A DNA stretch of 27,816 bases from the NCBI GenBank assembly GCA_023412805.1, contig JAEZRM010000037.1:1-27816 (forward strand), in the 5' to 3' direction. The position numbers and the translations under genes are program-made. This document shows positions 14,002 through 20,747 of this stretch, piece by piece. The stretch's first letter is position 1, and every line of letters starts with the position of its first letter. The notes beneath the pieces are model-generated. The model was not told where the DNA came from and did no database searches. It was given only the letters and a program-made list of their open reading frames with translations. This DNA is from Pseudomonadota bacterium (GTDB taxonomy: Bacteria; Pseudomonadota; Alphaproteobacteria; Rhizobiales; Hyphomicrobiaceae).

Positions 14002-16743
14002 ATGCCTGCGATTACCCATTCCGCGCCCCTGCGCGCGATACTCGCTCTAATCGCGTTTGTGGCGCTCTCCAGCGGAACGACTTACGTCGTAACAGGCTCA
14101 TATGCACTCGCCGGATTGGCTAGCGCTAGCACGCTGCTAATCGGGCTGGTGATCGTTCGATATGTATTGGTGACCCCCGAACAAAGCCGACCACTCGTTG
14201 CCGCAGCGATAGCGACGCACGGCTTTTCTTTGGCGGCTCTTATCGTGCTGGCGGGTTCGAGTGCCATATGGCGTTTGGTGCAACCGATCCTAGCAAAGCT
14301 GATTCCATGGGTTGAGTTTCCGGAACTGCAACCGGACAGCCTGACGCTCGCCGTTATTGCGGGGCTGTTTCTTTTCGCGACCGTGGCTACCGTCGCCGTC
14401 GTTCTGCACTACACGAGAGCCACTGCCGGCACACTGCGGAAGCCGACGCTTTTCACCCGTAAACAGTTGGAAAGCATCGTTAGGTCGCTCTCAGACCACG
14501 TAGTCCGACTAGATCAGGAGTTGAGCTTCTTTGATTTTAAGACCTCGGCGACAAATCCATTATTGGAGCCACTGAATGTGCTTTCGAGATTTGCGATATC
14601 GCTCTCTCCGATGCGGGTGGTCTCAAGGGCGAAGGACTGGGAGGTCATTGTCGTAAAAGGAGAGCCTGGTTCAGGTAAAAGCGTTATGCTCCGCTCCCTG
14701 GCGACACAGCTGTTGCCTAGGGTTTATTCGGGCGGGAAAATCCCTCTTCTGCTTAATCTCAGAGACTGGGAGCCCCCTCTTGCAACCGATCCAGCCGGTG
14801 ACTGCAGCGCCTCATTGTTGGCTTGGATCAAAAAGGAGTTTGCCTCACGCGTCCCTGGCCAAAATCAGGAGCAAGTATTTGATCAATTCCAGCAACTCTA
14901 TTCTGAGGGAGCGATAATATTTCTGCTCGACTCCTTTGATGAAATCTCTGTCGTGAACCAGGCTGACCATAACGATCAGGCAATTCGGGATATATCCGCC
15001 GCAATCGTTAAGATGATAGCATCCAGCGGGGGCTGCGTCGGCGTTCTCTTTTCACGTGATTTCAAATCGCCGGTCATTGGCTGGGTTGAGCATTCGCTCT
15101 ACGGCGTCAAGCCGTTCAGCGATCGTGACGTTAAACGATATGTCTCATCGAATTGCAGTGGTGCGAGCGCGCTCAGAAAAGCAATCTTCAGCCAGCGCCC
15201 AGATCTCTACGCTATTTCCAAGAGTCCATTCTTGCTTGCGCTCACTGTGGATTATTGTAATCGCAGCAACGGCGCTTTACCGGGTTCTGAATTCAATTTG
15301 TTTGATGCCTTCATAGGCGGTCGAGTTGGGCGCGCGTGTGAACAAGTAGCGAGAGATCACCCACAAGACGCCGTAGTGGCATTTGCAAAAATGCTCGCCC
15401 AGCGTATTCAGGCGCAAGGAGCAAGCGGAGCGAATGCAATCATAACGAATGAGATGGAGCGCCAGGGCTTCGAGCCGAATCTAAGTATCTTGATCGCGGC
15501 GCGCCTCACCCGAAGGTCGGGGGATACTATCTCGTTTTCTCATCGGCGTATTCAAGAGTATTTTCTTGTGCTCCGCATGATCGATGGCGAGGATCGCCCG
15601 CCATTGTTTGCTGTAGACCGCATGGGGAGCATCCGTGATGCCCTGACACTCTATGCGCAGATCTGCAGGAGAGACGAAGCGGAGAGATTGGCGCTTGCTG
15701 CATATGGAAGTCTGCGACGAAATTTCAGGGAATTTAGGATTAGCGGCTCGCCTGCTAGCTACTCACGTATAGTTCTAAGTTTCCGGTTTCTCAGGCAGGC
15801 ATTCAGAAATAGAGCAGACTTGCTACTACGTCATCGGAGGGGGCTAAGATACTGGACTTCCGAGTTGTGGGCATCAGGGGATTTGCTGAAGCGCAAGCAC
15901 GCTGTTGAGAATATCGCTCTGATACCGCCTCCTACGGCAGCATGGCTTGTCAGGGAATCGCTGCGAGGTGCTTCGGGCTGGTTGCGCCGAACGGCATTGG
16001 CGGAGGCAAGATACCTATCAACTTTACGACCCTGGCTCGGCAGGGCAGTAGCAGCATACGCCTCTGAGCTGAGTGATACGCAGCTAATCGTTGAATACGG
16101 CAAAAAGAACATCGTGCCGCCGCTGAGCAGCGCGGATCGACTTGATCAAATATTGTTTGTCTTCGATGCTGCCTTGAGGCTTCTGATCATGCTGGCGTTC
16201 TTCGCTGCCGTGTATTGGTCTGCGCCACTACCTTCTACGGGAATATTTGTATTGGTGCTGTTTTGCGCATTCCTGATTTTGGGTAGCGGTAGCAGTCAAA
16301 GTATCCACGATTATATGTTCACTCCTGGCTACAACAGTGGCGTCACCGGGTTCATTGTGGCGATGACTTATTTCGGATTGTTTTGGAATATACTAGGGGC
16401 ATCTCTAGGACCGCGCCACTTCTTCTGGACCATGCCAAATGCTTGGATATCAGCCATTCTCATGCTGCTTGGAATCGGAATGCTATCAAACAATTACATT
16501 ATCCGCGAGAGGGATCGTCAGAATAGCTTGGGCACGATTGCTTTATTCGAGAAGGGAGTCATTGGAGTTCCCACTTGGTCGCGTAGTCGCTTATTGAAGA
16601 TTGCAAGGAATAATTGGATTTTCCTATGTCTTGTGGTCGCGGTTGTGGCGAGCTTCTTTTACGAAGACGCCAGTCATCTAGTGGGAGGAATTTTGCTATT
16701 CGTGCTGCTTGCGATTGCCGTCGGCATAATGGCGTCACTGTAG
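14002..16743 (+). CDS. Membrane-anchored NACHT NTPase (NLR-like; defence candidate)
   Basis: 913 aa. About four N-terminal membrane segments (10-28, 34-56, 70-94, 114-136) precede a NACHT-type STAND NTPase: Walker A GEPGSGKSVMLR (220-231, Lys226), NLRDW (252-256), Walker B IIFLLDSFDEI (305-315), LFSRDF (349-354) and the winged-helix motif FSHRRIQEYF (512-521). Then come Arg/Ala-rich helices resembling HEAT-type sensor repeats (about 540-700) and about six C-terminal membrane helices (721-910). STAND NTPases switch oligomeric state on ligand sensing; bacterial NACHT proteins include antiphage proteins. The effector here could be the membrane part itself. ATG 14002 was chosen (TTG 13996 possible); the RBS is weak. 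The final codons overlap another frame. Confidence 0.85.
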   Translation: MPAITHSAPLRAILALIAFVALSSGTTYVVTGSYALAGLASASTLLIGLVIVRYVLVTPEQSRPLVAAAIATHGFSLAALIVLAGSSAIWRLVQPILAKLIPWVEFPELQPDSLTLAVIAGLFLFATVATVAVVLHYTRATAGTLRKPTLFTRKQLESIVRSLSDHVVRLDQELSFFDFKTSATNPLLEPLNVLSRFAISLSPMRVVSRAKDWEVIVVKGEPGSGKSVMLRSLATQLLPRVYSGGKIPLLLNLRDWEPPLATDPAGDCSASLLAWIKKEFASRVPGQNQEQVFDQFQQLYSEGAIIFLLDSFDEISVVNQADHNDQAIRDISAAIVKMIASSGGCVGVLFSRDFKSPVIGWVEHSLYGVKPFSDRDVKRYVSSNCSGASALRKAIFSQRPDLYAISKSPFLLALTVDYCNRSNGALPGSEFNLFDAFIGGRVGRACEQVARDHPQDAVVAFAKMLAQRIQAQGASGANAIITNEMERQGFEPNLSILIAARLTRRSGDTISFSHRRIQEYFLVLRMIDGEDRPPLFAVDRMGSIRDALTLYAQICRRDEAERLALAAYGSLRRNFREFRISGSPASYSRIVLSFRFLRQAFRNRADLLLRHRRGLRYWTSELWASGDLLKRKHAVENIALIPPPTAAWLVRESLRGASGWLRRTALAEARYLSTLRPWLGRAVAAYASELSDTQLIVEYGKKNIVPPLSSADRLDQILFVFDAALRLLIMLAFFAAVYWSAPLPSTGIFVLVLFCAFLILGSGSSQSIHDYMFTPGYNSGVTGFIVAMTYFGLFWNILGASLGPRHFFWTMPNAWISAILMLLGIGMLSNNYIIRERDRQNSLGTIALFEKGVIGVPTWSRSRLLKIARNNWIFLCLVVAVVASFFYEDASHLVGGILLFVLLAIAVGIMASL

Positions 16744-17030
16744 ATTGGGTCTGGGCTAAGTCGTTGGAGCACTGGGAGAGCCCATATGTCAAACAATTTG
16801 AGCGTCATTTCACTGGTCGCCGGACGGAGGTCGCGGATGCCTTAGCAAAAGCGAGGACCACGGCTACCCGCTATAAAATTTTAGCGATAGCAGACACTAA
16901 GTCACTTGAGCTGGTGGCAATCATGTCTGATCCACTCAATGAGTGGGCAAATGGGCGTCCCGCATTCAATGATGCGGCGCTCGATAGTTACATTGCAATC
17001 TTGGACGAGCGTTGGCGGGGACTCGCCTGA
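16614..17030 (+). CDS. Small protein overlapping the 3' end of the NACHT gene (start uncertain)
   Basis: The open frame covers 138 codons, but its first 43 overlap the NACHT gene and look like a shadow (Arg/Cys-rich). From about 16743 it becomes protein-like: VDWVWAKSLEHWE, YVKQFERHFTGRR, YKILAIADTKSLELVAIM, YIAILDERWRGLA. Possible starts are ATG 16614, ATG 16626 or TTG 16764; none has a good RBS. It could be made by coupling to, or frameshifting from, the NACHT gene. I do not recognise the family. If real it belongs to the NACHT operon and may be its partner. Confidence 0.4.
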   Translation: MDFPMSCGRGCGELLLRRRQSSSGRNFAIRAACDCRRHNGVTVDWVWAKSLEHWESPYVKQFERHFTGRRTEVADALAKARTTATRYKILAIADTKSLELVAIMSDPLNEWANGRPAFNDAALDSYIAILDERWRGLA

Positions 17031-17090
17031 GGAAGTTGTTTGCCCGCCGTATGAAGTATGAGGAATGTATCTCGTGCAGTTGCCAACTGG

Positions 17091-17606
17091 CTAGTCGGGC
17101 AAGCCTTTGCCGGGGCACACGCAGAAGCCGTTGATATAGCTGTCATCCAGTGACAGTCCGCCGAGCTGCTGCTCATTGCACCATTCACATATCTGGACAT
17201 CGGAGTCCGACATCGCGCATTCGAGGCAGATATAGTCGCCATCGTGCCAAATCACCGAATCTGCACCCTCGCATTCTCCGCAATTCACGGGCAGTGAGCT
17301 ATCGGACTGATCCAGCTCCGCTCTGACCTCGTTTTGAGTGATGGTCTCCCCGCATTCACATTGGACGGGGCTAAAGTGATTCCAACTATTGAATTCATAT
17401 TGCTGCTCGCACGATGGACAGCCAAACGACACGATGCGAACGTGCGTATTGCAAACTAAGCAACGCGTCCAAGACTGGACTGCTCCCGTGCCATGATGCT
17501 GCGCCGCTTGGAACCCGCAGCCTGGGCAGTTGTCTATTCTCGTGCCACGTTTGTGCAGTTCATCTAGCTGGGGCTTAACCTCAGCGAACATTGCATTGGC
17601 TGACAC
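17091..17606 (-). CDS. Sixteen-cysteine zinc-ribbon protein
   Basis: 171 aa with eight Cys pairs: C27/C30, C49/C52, C63/C66, C83/C85, C109/C112, C127/C130, C140/C143, C162/C164. This gives about four zinc ribbons/knuckles, for example CPGCGF, CPSCEQQYEF, CECGE and YICLEC. Such proteins bind nucleic acid or protein. The start GTG 17606 is uncertain; ATG 17591 is in frame. It runs opposite to the NACHT cluster and towards it, separated by 60 bp from the stop of the overlapping ORF. Read-through from the captured native tRNA promoter further right would reach it in the sense direction. Confidence 0.65.
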   Translation of the reverse strand: MSANAMFAEVKPQLDELHKRGTRIDNCPGCGFQAAQHHGTGAVQSWTRCLVCNTHVRIVSFGCPSCEQQYEFNSWNHFSPVQCECGETITQNEVRAELDQSDSSLPVNCGECEGADSVIWHDGDYICLECAMSDSDVQICEWCNEQQLGGLSLDDSYINGFCVCPGKGLPD

Positions 17607-17627
17607 TTCAGGGCTTGAGCGTGACGA

Positions 17628-17810
17628 TCATTTTATCTCGCCCGCCAACATAATTCTCAGCCGGAAGTTGATACGGAGCACATTTTTGTATTGCCCCCAA
17701 CGCTCGCTCCACACGTCGACCTCGTCGCCTAGCAAGCGAGTTGGAGCAACTCCATGGATGAGAAGAGCGCTTTCCTATGACGATTCCGAAGCGATCATTG
17801 TCTTCACCAC
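17628..17810 (-). pseudogene. Possible small gene interrupted by an amber codon
   Basis: A minus-strand frame opens with GTG GTG (17810) preceded by GGAGG (17826-17822). It reads VKTMIASESS, TAG (17777-17775), then ESALLIHGVAPTRLLGDEVD, VWSERWGQYKNVLRINFRL and ends at TGA (17630-17628). The amino-acid pattern on both sides of the TAG looks like one protein with a lost codon (a Tyr codon would need one base change). It is just upstream of the zinc-ribbon gene in the same direction. The family is not recognised and the frame may be spurious. Confidence 0.3.
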
Positions 17811-18195
17811 ATCGATGAACCCCTCCGTTCAGCGGCTCGCTCCTTTGGCTTAAGTCGCATGGAGCGCAACACTCATGTCTGAGGCACTCTGTGGCGCATC
17901 TTCCTCATGGCGTCCGCCAACAATGTCTAAGGGCGGAGCCCTACGAGGGCGGAATGACCTCACTGTTTTAGCGGCTCACTCGCTGATGGTCGCGCAACCA
18001 CGAGCCTAGCTGAACGCGCTCGATCCCGAACTGCTACCAAAGCGCTTTTCGGCTTGAGGAGCCGTAAATTTGATGCGCCCCCGGTGCGCCCCGACACAAA
18101 ATGTCGAATACCACCTAGGGAAGCCAGTTTGGACTATGTTTTTGATTATACTTGTGATATAGTGGACTTCTCAGTGAGAATTATGAAGCGACTTT
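17811..18195. other. Right-end intergenic region of the island
   Basis: No gene is supported. It contains the right candidate arm site (18074-18092), a short inverted repeat GACA-CAAAA-TGTC (18093-18105) and an AT-rich patch at about 18135-18185 next to the att repeat. Confidence 0.4.
18074..18092. repeat. Candidate right integrase arm-type site
   Basis: Exact copy of 2138-2156 (TGCGCCCCCGGTGCGCCCC), same orientation, 103 bp inside the right att repeat. See the left copy for reasoning. Confidence 0.6.
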
Positions 18196-18241
18196 CCCAG
18201 TCCCCCAGACTGGTGCGCTAACCAGGCTGCGCTACGCTCCG
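18196..18241 (-). pseudogene. tRNA-Pro 5' fragment left at the right junction
   Basis: This is the part of the right repeat equal to tRNA positions from the 5' end to the anticodon loop/stem, without the T arm or the acceptor 3' strand. It remains downstream of what should be the native tRNA promoter (18366-18394), so a truncated tRNA transcript reading on into the island can be expected. Confidence 0.8.
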
Positions 18242-18286
18242 ATCCGACCCCGCCCGTCCCGCTTGAGGACCATGCAAAGGCTCCGG
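18196..18286. repeat. Right att repeat (91 bp)
   Basis: Identical to 1913-2003 with no indel. The bases before it (ACTTT) differ from the tRNA, whereas the left copy continues into the tRNA 3' half; after it the chromosome continues with CCGCTGGTTCC. Confidence 0.92.
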
Positions 18287-18560
18287 CCGCTGGTTCCATG
18301 GCGTACGTCCCGCCCGGTCAGCCGGTTAATGCCGCCGGCCCGTAAACCCGCAGCGATCGCCGACACGGGTACTCGACACGCCGCAACCCGTCAAGGAACT
18401 TGGAGCTTGCGCGGCGGTTGCACCAGAATGAGCCCGCCCGATTTACCCCGTACGGATAAGCCATCGCGCTAGGCTGGCGGCGACACGCCATCCAGGGTAA
18501 ATCGACGGACGCCCAATTCACCGCCCTCGCGGCCCATCCCCATTATGCGGAGGAAAAACC
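18287..18560. other. Chromosomal leader: native tRNA promoter region and aldolase upstream region
   Basis: No gene. Segment 18287-18395 is collinear with 2004-2112 of the island, but only the blocks 18362-18377 and 18389-18395 are well conserved. The rest, up to 18548, should contain the aldolase promoter on the other strand; I cannot single one out. Confidence 0.5.
18366..18394 (-). promoter_or_regulatory. Native tRNA-Pro promoter, now separated from its gene
   Basis: Minus strand: TTGACG (18394-18389), 17-bp spacer, TACCCG (18371-18366). Same spacing as the island copy at 2083-2111. Its original product is now only the tRNA fragment at 18196-18241. Confidence 0.6.
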
Positions 18561-19583
18561 ATGACGATGACGCTTGAACAGGTTGCAGAGGCCATGGTCG
18601 CCCCCGGGAAGGGCATCCTCGCCGCGGACGAAAGCACCGGGACCATCAAGCGCCGCTTCGACAGCATCAAGGTCGACAATACCGAGGACAACCGCCGCGA
18701 CTATCGCGAGATGCTGTTCCGCTCGACGGATGCCATGAAAACCGCGATCTCGGGCGTCATCCTGTTCGACGAGACGATCCGCCAGAAGGCCAAGGACGGC
18801 ACCCCGCTCGCAAAGATCATCGCGGACACCGGTGCGCTGCCCGGCATCAAGGTCGACGGCAGCACGAAGCCGCTCCAGTTTTGCCCCGGCGAGGTCGTCA
18901 CGGAGGGTCTCGACGGACTCCCAGGCCGCGTGAAGGAGTACGTTGGCCTCGGCGCGAAATTCGCGAAGTGGCGCGCGGTGATCGATATCGGCCATGGCAT
19001 GCCGTCCTACACCTGCATCAAGGCGAACGCCCACCTGCTCGGCCGCTATGCCGCGATCTGCCTCGAAGGTGGCCTCGTGCCGATAGTGGAGCCTGAAGTG
19101 CTGATGGACGGCGCGCACGACATCGATCGCTGCGCCGAGGTCACCGAGTGGGTGCTCAAGGAGGTCTACCAGGAACTCTACTACAATCGCGTAGTGCTCG
19201 AGCAGACGATCCTCAAGCCGAACATGGTCGTATCGGGCAAGAAATGCGCGCGTCAGGCGAGCCGCGAGGAAGTGGCCGAGAAGACCATCAAGGTGCTGAA
19301 GCGCTGCGTGCCGTCGGCCGTGCCGGGCATTGCCTTCCTCTCGGGCGGCCAGTCCGATGAGGATGCAACGGCCCATCTTCACTACATGAACGCCATGGGT
19401 GGACTGCCCTGGAAGCTGTCATTTTCCTATGGCCGCGCACTGCAGGCTGCAGCGCTCAAAGCCTGGAGCGGCAAGAGCGAGAACTTCGCAGCCGGTCAAC
19501 GCGCGTTCAGCCACCGCGCCAAGATGAATGGTCTCGCGGCCCTCGGCAAGTGGAGCGAGAAGCAGGAAAAGGCTGTCGCCTAA
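18561..19583 (+). CDS. Fructose-bisphosphate aldolase, class I
   Basis: 340 aa. It splits fructose 1,6-bisphosphate into glyceraldehyde 3-phosphate and dihydroxyacetone phosphate in the cytosol (glycolysis/gluconeogenesis). It is of the eukaryote-like class I type, metal-free, with the Schiff-base Lys219 in ILKPNMV, plus GILAADEST (18-26), VEPEV (176-180) and FLSGGQSDEDAT (259-270). Strong RBS GGAGGA (18549-18553) 7 nt before the ATG. It belongs to the conserved chromosome right of the island and was presumably the neighbour of tRNA-Pro before integration. No defect is seen. Confidence 0.97.
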   Translation: MTMTLEQVAEAMVAPGKGILAADESTGTIKRRFDSIKVDNTEDNRRDYREMLFRSTDAMKTAISGVILFDETIRQKAKDGTPLAKIIADTGALPGIKVDGSTKPLQFCPGEVVTEGLDGLPGRVKEYVGLGAKFAKWRAVIDIGHGMPSYTCIKANAHLLGRYAAICLEGGLVPIVEPEVLMDGAHDIDRCAEVTEWVLKEVYQELYYNRVVLEQTILKPNMVVSGKKCARQASREEVAEKTIKVLKRCVPSAVPGIAFLSGGQSDEDATAHLHYMNAMGGLPWKLSFSYGRALQAAALKAWSGKSENFAAGQRAFSHRAKMNGLAALGKWSEKQEKAVA

Positions 19584-19636
19584 GCTCGCAATTCGGGCGC
19601 GCTTTTTGGGAACGCACCCTCGGGGAGTGGCTCGCG

Positions 19637-20095
19637 ATGCGGTGGAGGCTATCGACCTGCGCCGCATCGCTGCTACTCCTCTCTTGGTTCATTGCGCTAC
19701 CACCGGCTCATGCCGATGATTTCCTCTCGCGCAATGCCATGACCCGCAACGACATCATTGCGGCTTTCGTCGATCGACAGCTCTCCGGCATTTATCCGAG
19801 CGGCGCACCGTGGAGCGAGCTTGTGCGCTCCGACGGCACGAGCGACTATCGCGAAGGCGGAAACCGGCGCGAGGGCCGCTGGTGGATTCAGGCAGATAAC
19901 TTCTGCTTCCGCTATGATCTGCCACTGTCGGGTGGTTGCTTCCGCGTCGTGCGCATCGGAGCGAATTGCTACGAGCTCTATGCCGTGAACCCGGGGCAGG
20001 AGATGGTGCCGGGGCCTCAGGCAGGCGCGAATTGGAATGGCCGCATGTGGCGGGACGATGCCGCACCGACGTGCGAGGAGCGGCCAACATCGTGA
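19637..20095 (+). CDS. Exported hypothetical protein
   Basis: 152 aa. A clear signal peptide (MRWRLSTCAASLLLLSWF, then IALPPAHA, cut before DDF) precedes a small mature domain with RNDIIAAFVDRQLSGIYPSG, a Trp/Tyr-rich stretch GRWWIQADNFCFRYDLPLSG, then CFRVVRIGANCYELY and a final Cys. This resembles small periplasmic proteins of Hyphomicrobiales with no known function. ATG 19637 was chosen for the signal peptide and GGGGAG (19622-19627); the frame is open back to 19550, overlapping the aldolase end. It starts 53 nt after the aldolase stop and may be co-transcribed. A stem-loop GTGAgCCTGC/GCAGGTCAC spans its stop codon (20092-20114). Confidence 0.7.
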   Translation: MRWRLSTCAASLLLLSWFIALPPAHADDFLSRNAMTRNDIIAAFVDRQLSGIYPSGAPWSELVRSDGTSDYREGGNRREGRWWIQADNFCFRYDLPLSGGCFRVVRIGANCYELYAVNPGQEMVPGPQAGANWNGRMWRDDAAPTCEERPTS

Positions 20096-20177
20096 GCCTG
20101 CCGACCGCAGGTCACCCCGCCGGCATAGCACCACAATAACGGCGGAGAACCTCTTTCCACCAGCCGGCGAACTTAAG

Positions 20178-20546
20178 CTAGTGCGGCTGGAGGAACTTCG
20201 CGCGGTAGCGCCCATCGGCGCCGGCGACGAAGAGCTCCTTCACCTGCGGATGCCGCAGCGGCGTGCCGGTCGTATCCGGCAGCAGGTTCTGTTCGGAGAC
20301 ATACGCCACATACTCTGTGTCCGCGTTCTCGGCGAGCAGATGATAGAAGGGCTGCTCCTTCTTGGGGCGGATTTCCTCGGGGATGGATTCCCACCATTCC
20401 TCGGTAGAATTGAAGACCGGATCCACGTCGAAGATGATCCCCCGGAACGGGTAAATCCGATGACGCACGACTTGCCCGAGCTGGAACTTGGCCAGCTTCA
20501 TGCCGCGGTTCGACTTCCGCGATTTGGGAGGATTTGGCGTACTCAT
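20178..20546 (-). CDS. hspQ: HspQ-like heat-shock / hemimethylated DNA-binding protein
   Basis: 122 aa, cytosolic. The core KFQLGQVVRHRIYPFRGIIF, then DVDPVF, EEWWESIPEEIRPKKEQPFY and LLAENADTEYVAYVSEQNL is the YccV/HspQ family, a small beta-barrel protein that in enterobacteria binds hemimethylated oriC DNA and tunes Lon proteolysis. The N-terminal 20 residues are a basic extension (PPKSRKSNRG). ATG 20546 was chosen; an upstream in-frame ATG at 20564 adds six residues. Convergent with the exported protein, and separate from the ThDP enzyme gene, which runs the other way. Confidence 0.9.
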   Translation of the reverse strand: MSTPNPPKSRKSNRGMKLAKFQLGQVVRHRIYPFRGIIFDVDPVFNSTEEWWESIPEEIRPKKEQPFYHLLAENADTEYVAYVSEQNLLPDTTGTPLRHPQVKELFVAGADGRYRAKFLQPH

Positions 20547-20747
20547 GCCGCGAGGTATCGCCAATCCGGCTTCGATCTGTCAATGGCTCGCTTCCCGACC
20601 GATCGCGCTGCAATGGAGGCTCAACGCTAAAAGACTACCCCGAGTGTCCCGATCATCCTAGATTGCGCGTCTCTGGTTCCATGGCGCGCGCCCCCATTGC
20701 GGCACGGCCCATCCATAATCACGCGACAGGTGAGGAAGAGACGAGAT

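Larger units (their letters stand above)
1913..18286. mobile_element. Integrated genomic island in tRNA-Pro(GGG)
   Basis: This is about 16.4 kb bounded by a perfect 91-bp direct repeat (1913-2003 and 18196-18286, constant offset 16283). It carries a tyrosine integrase next to the intact tRNA, candidate arm-type sites at both ends, a replication-type helicase-primase and cargo genes that are more AT-rich than the flanks. No conjugation genes or phage structural genes are visible. It is therefore an integrative element that may excise and perhaps replicate, and that would need a helper for transfer. Confidence 0.9.

Noticed and set aside
18543..19382. 279-codon minus-strand frame over the aldolase
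   Set aside because: Shadow of a GC-rich conserved gene; its composition is the typical Arg/Asp/Leu-rich artefact.
18289..20686. Shared 14-mer CTGGTTCCATGGCG at 18289-18302 and 20673-20686
   Set aside because: One exact 14-bp match is about what chance gives in a window of this size, and the flanks do not align.
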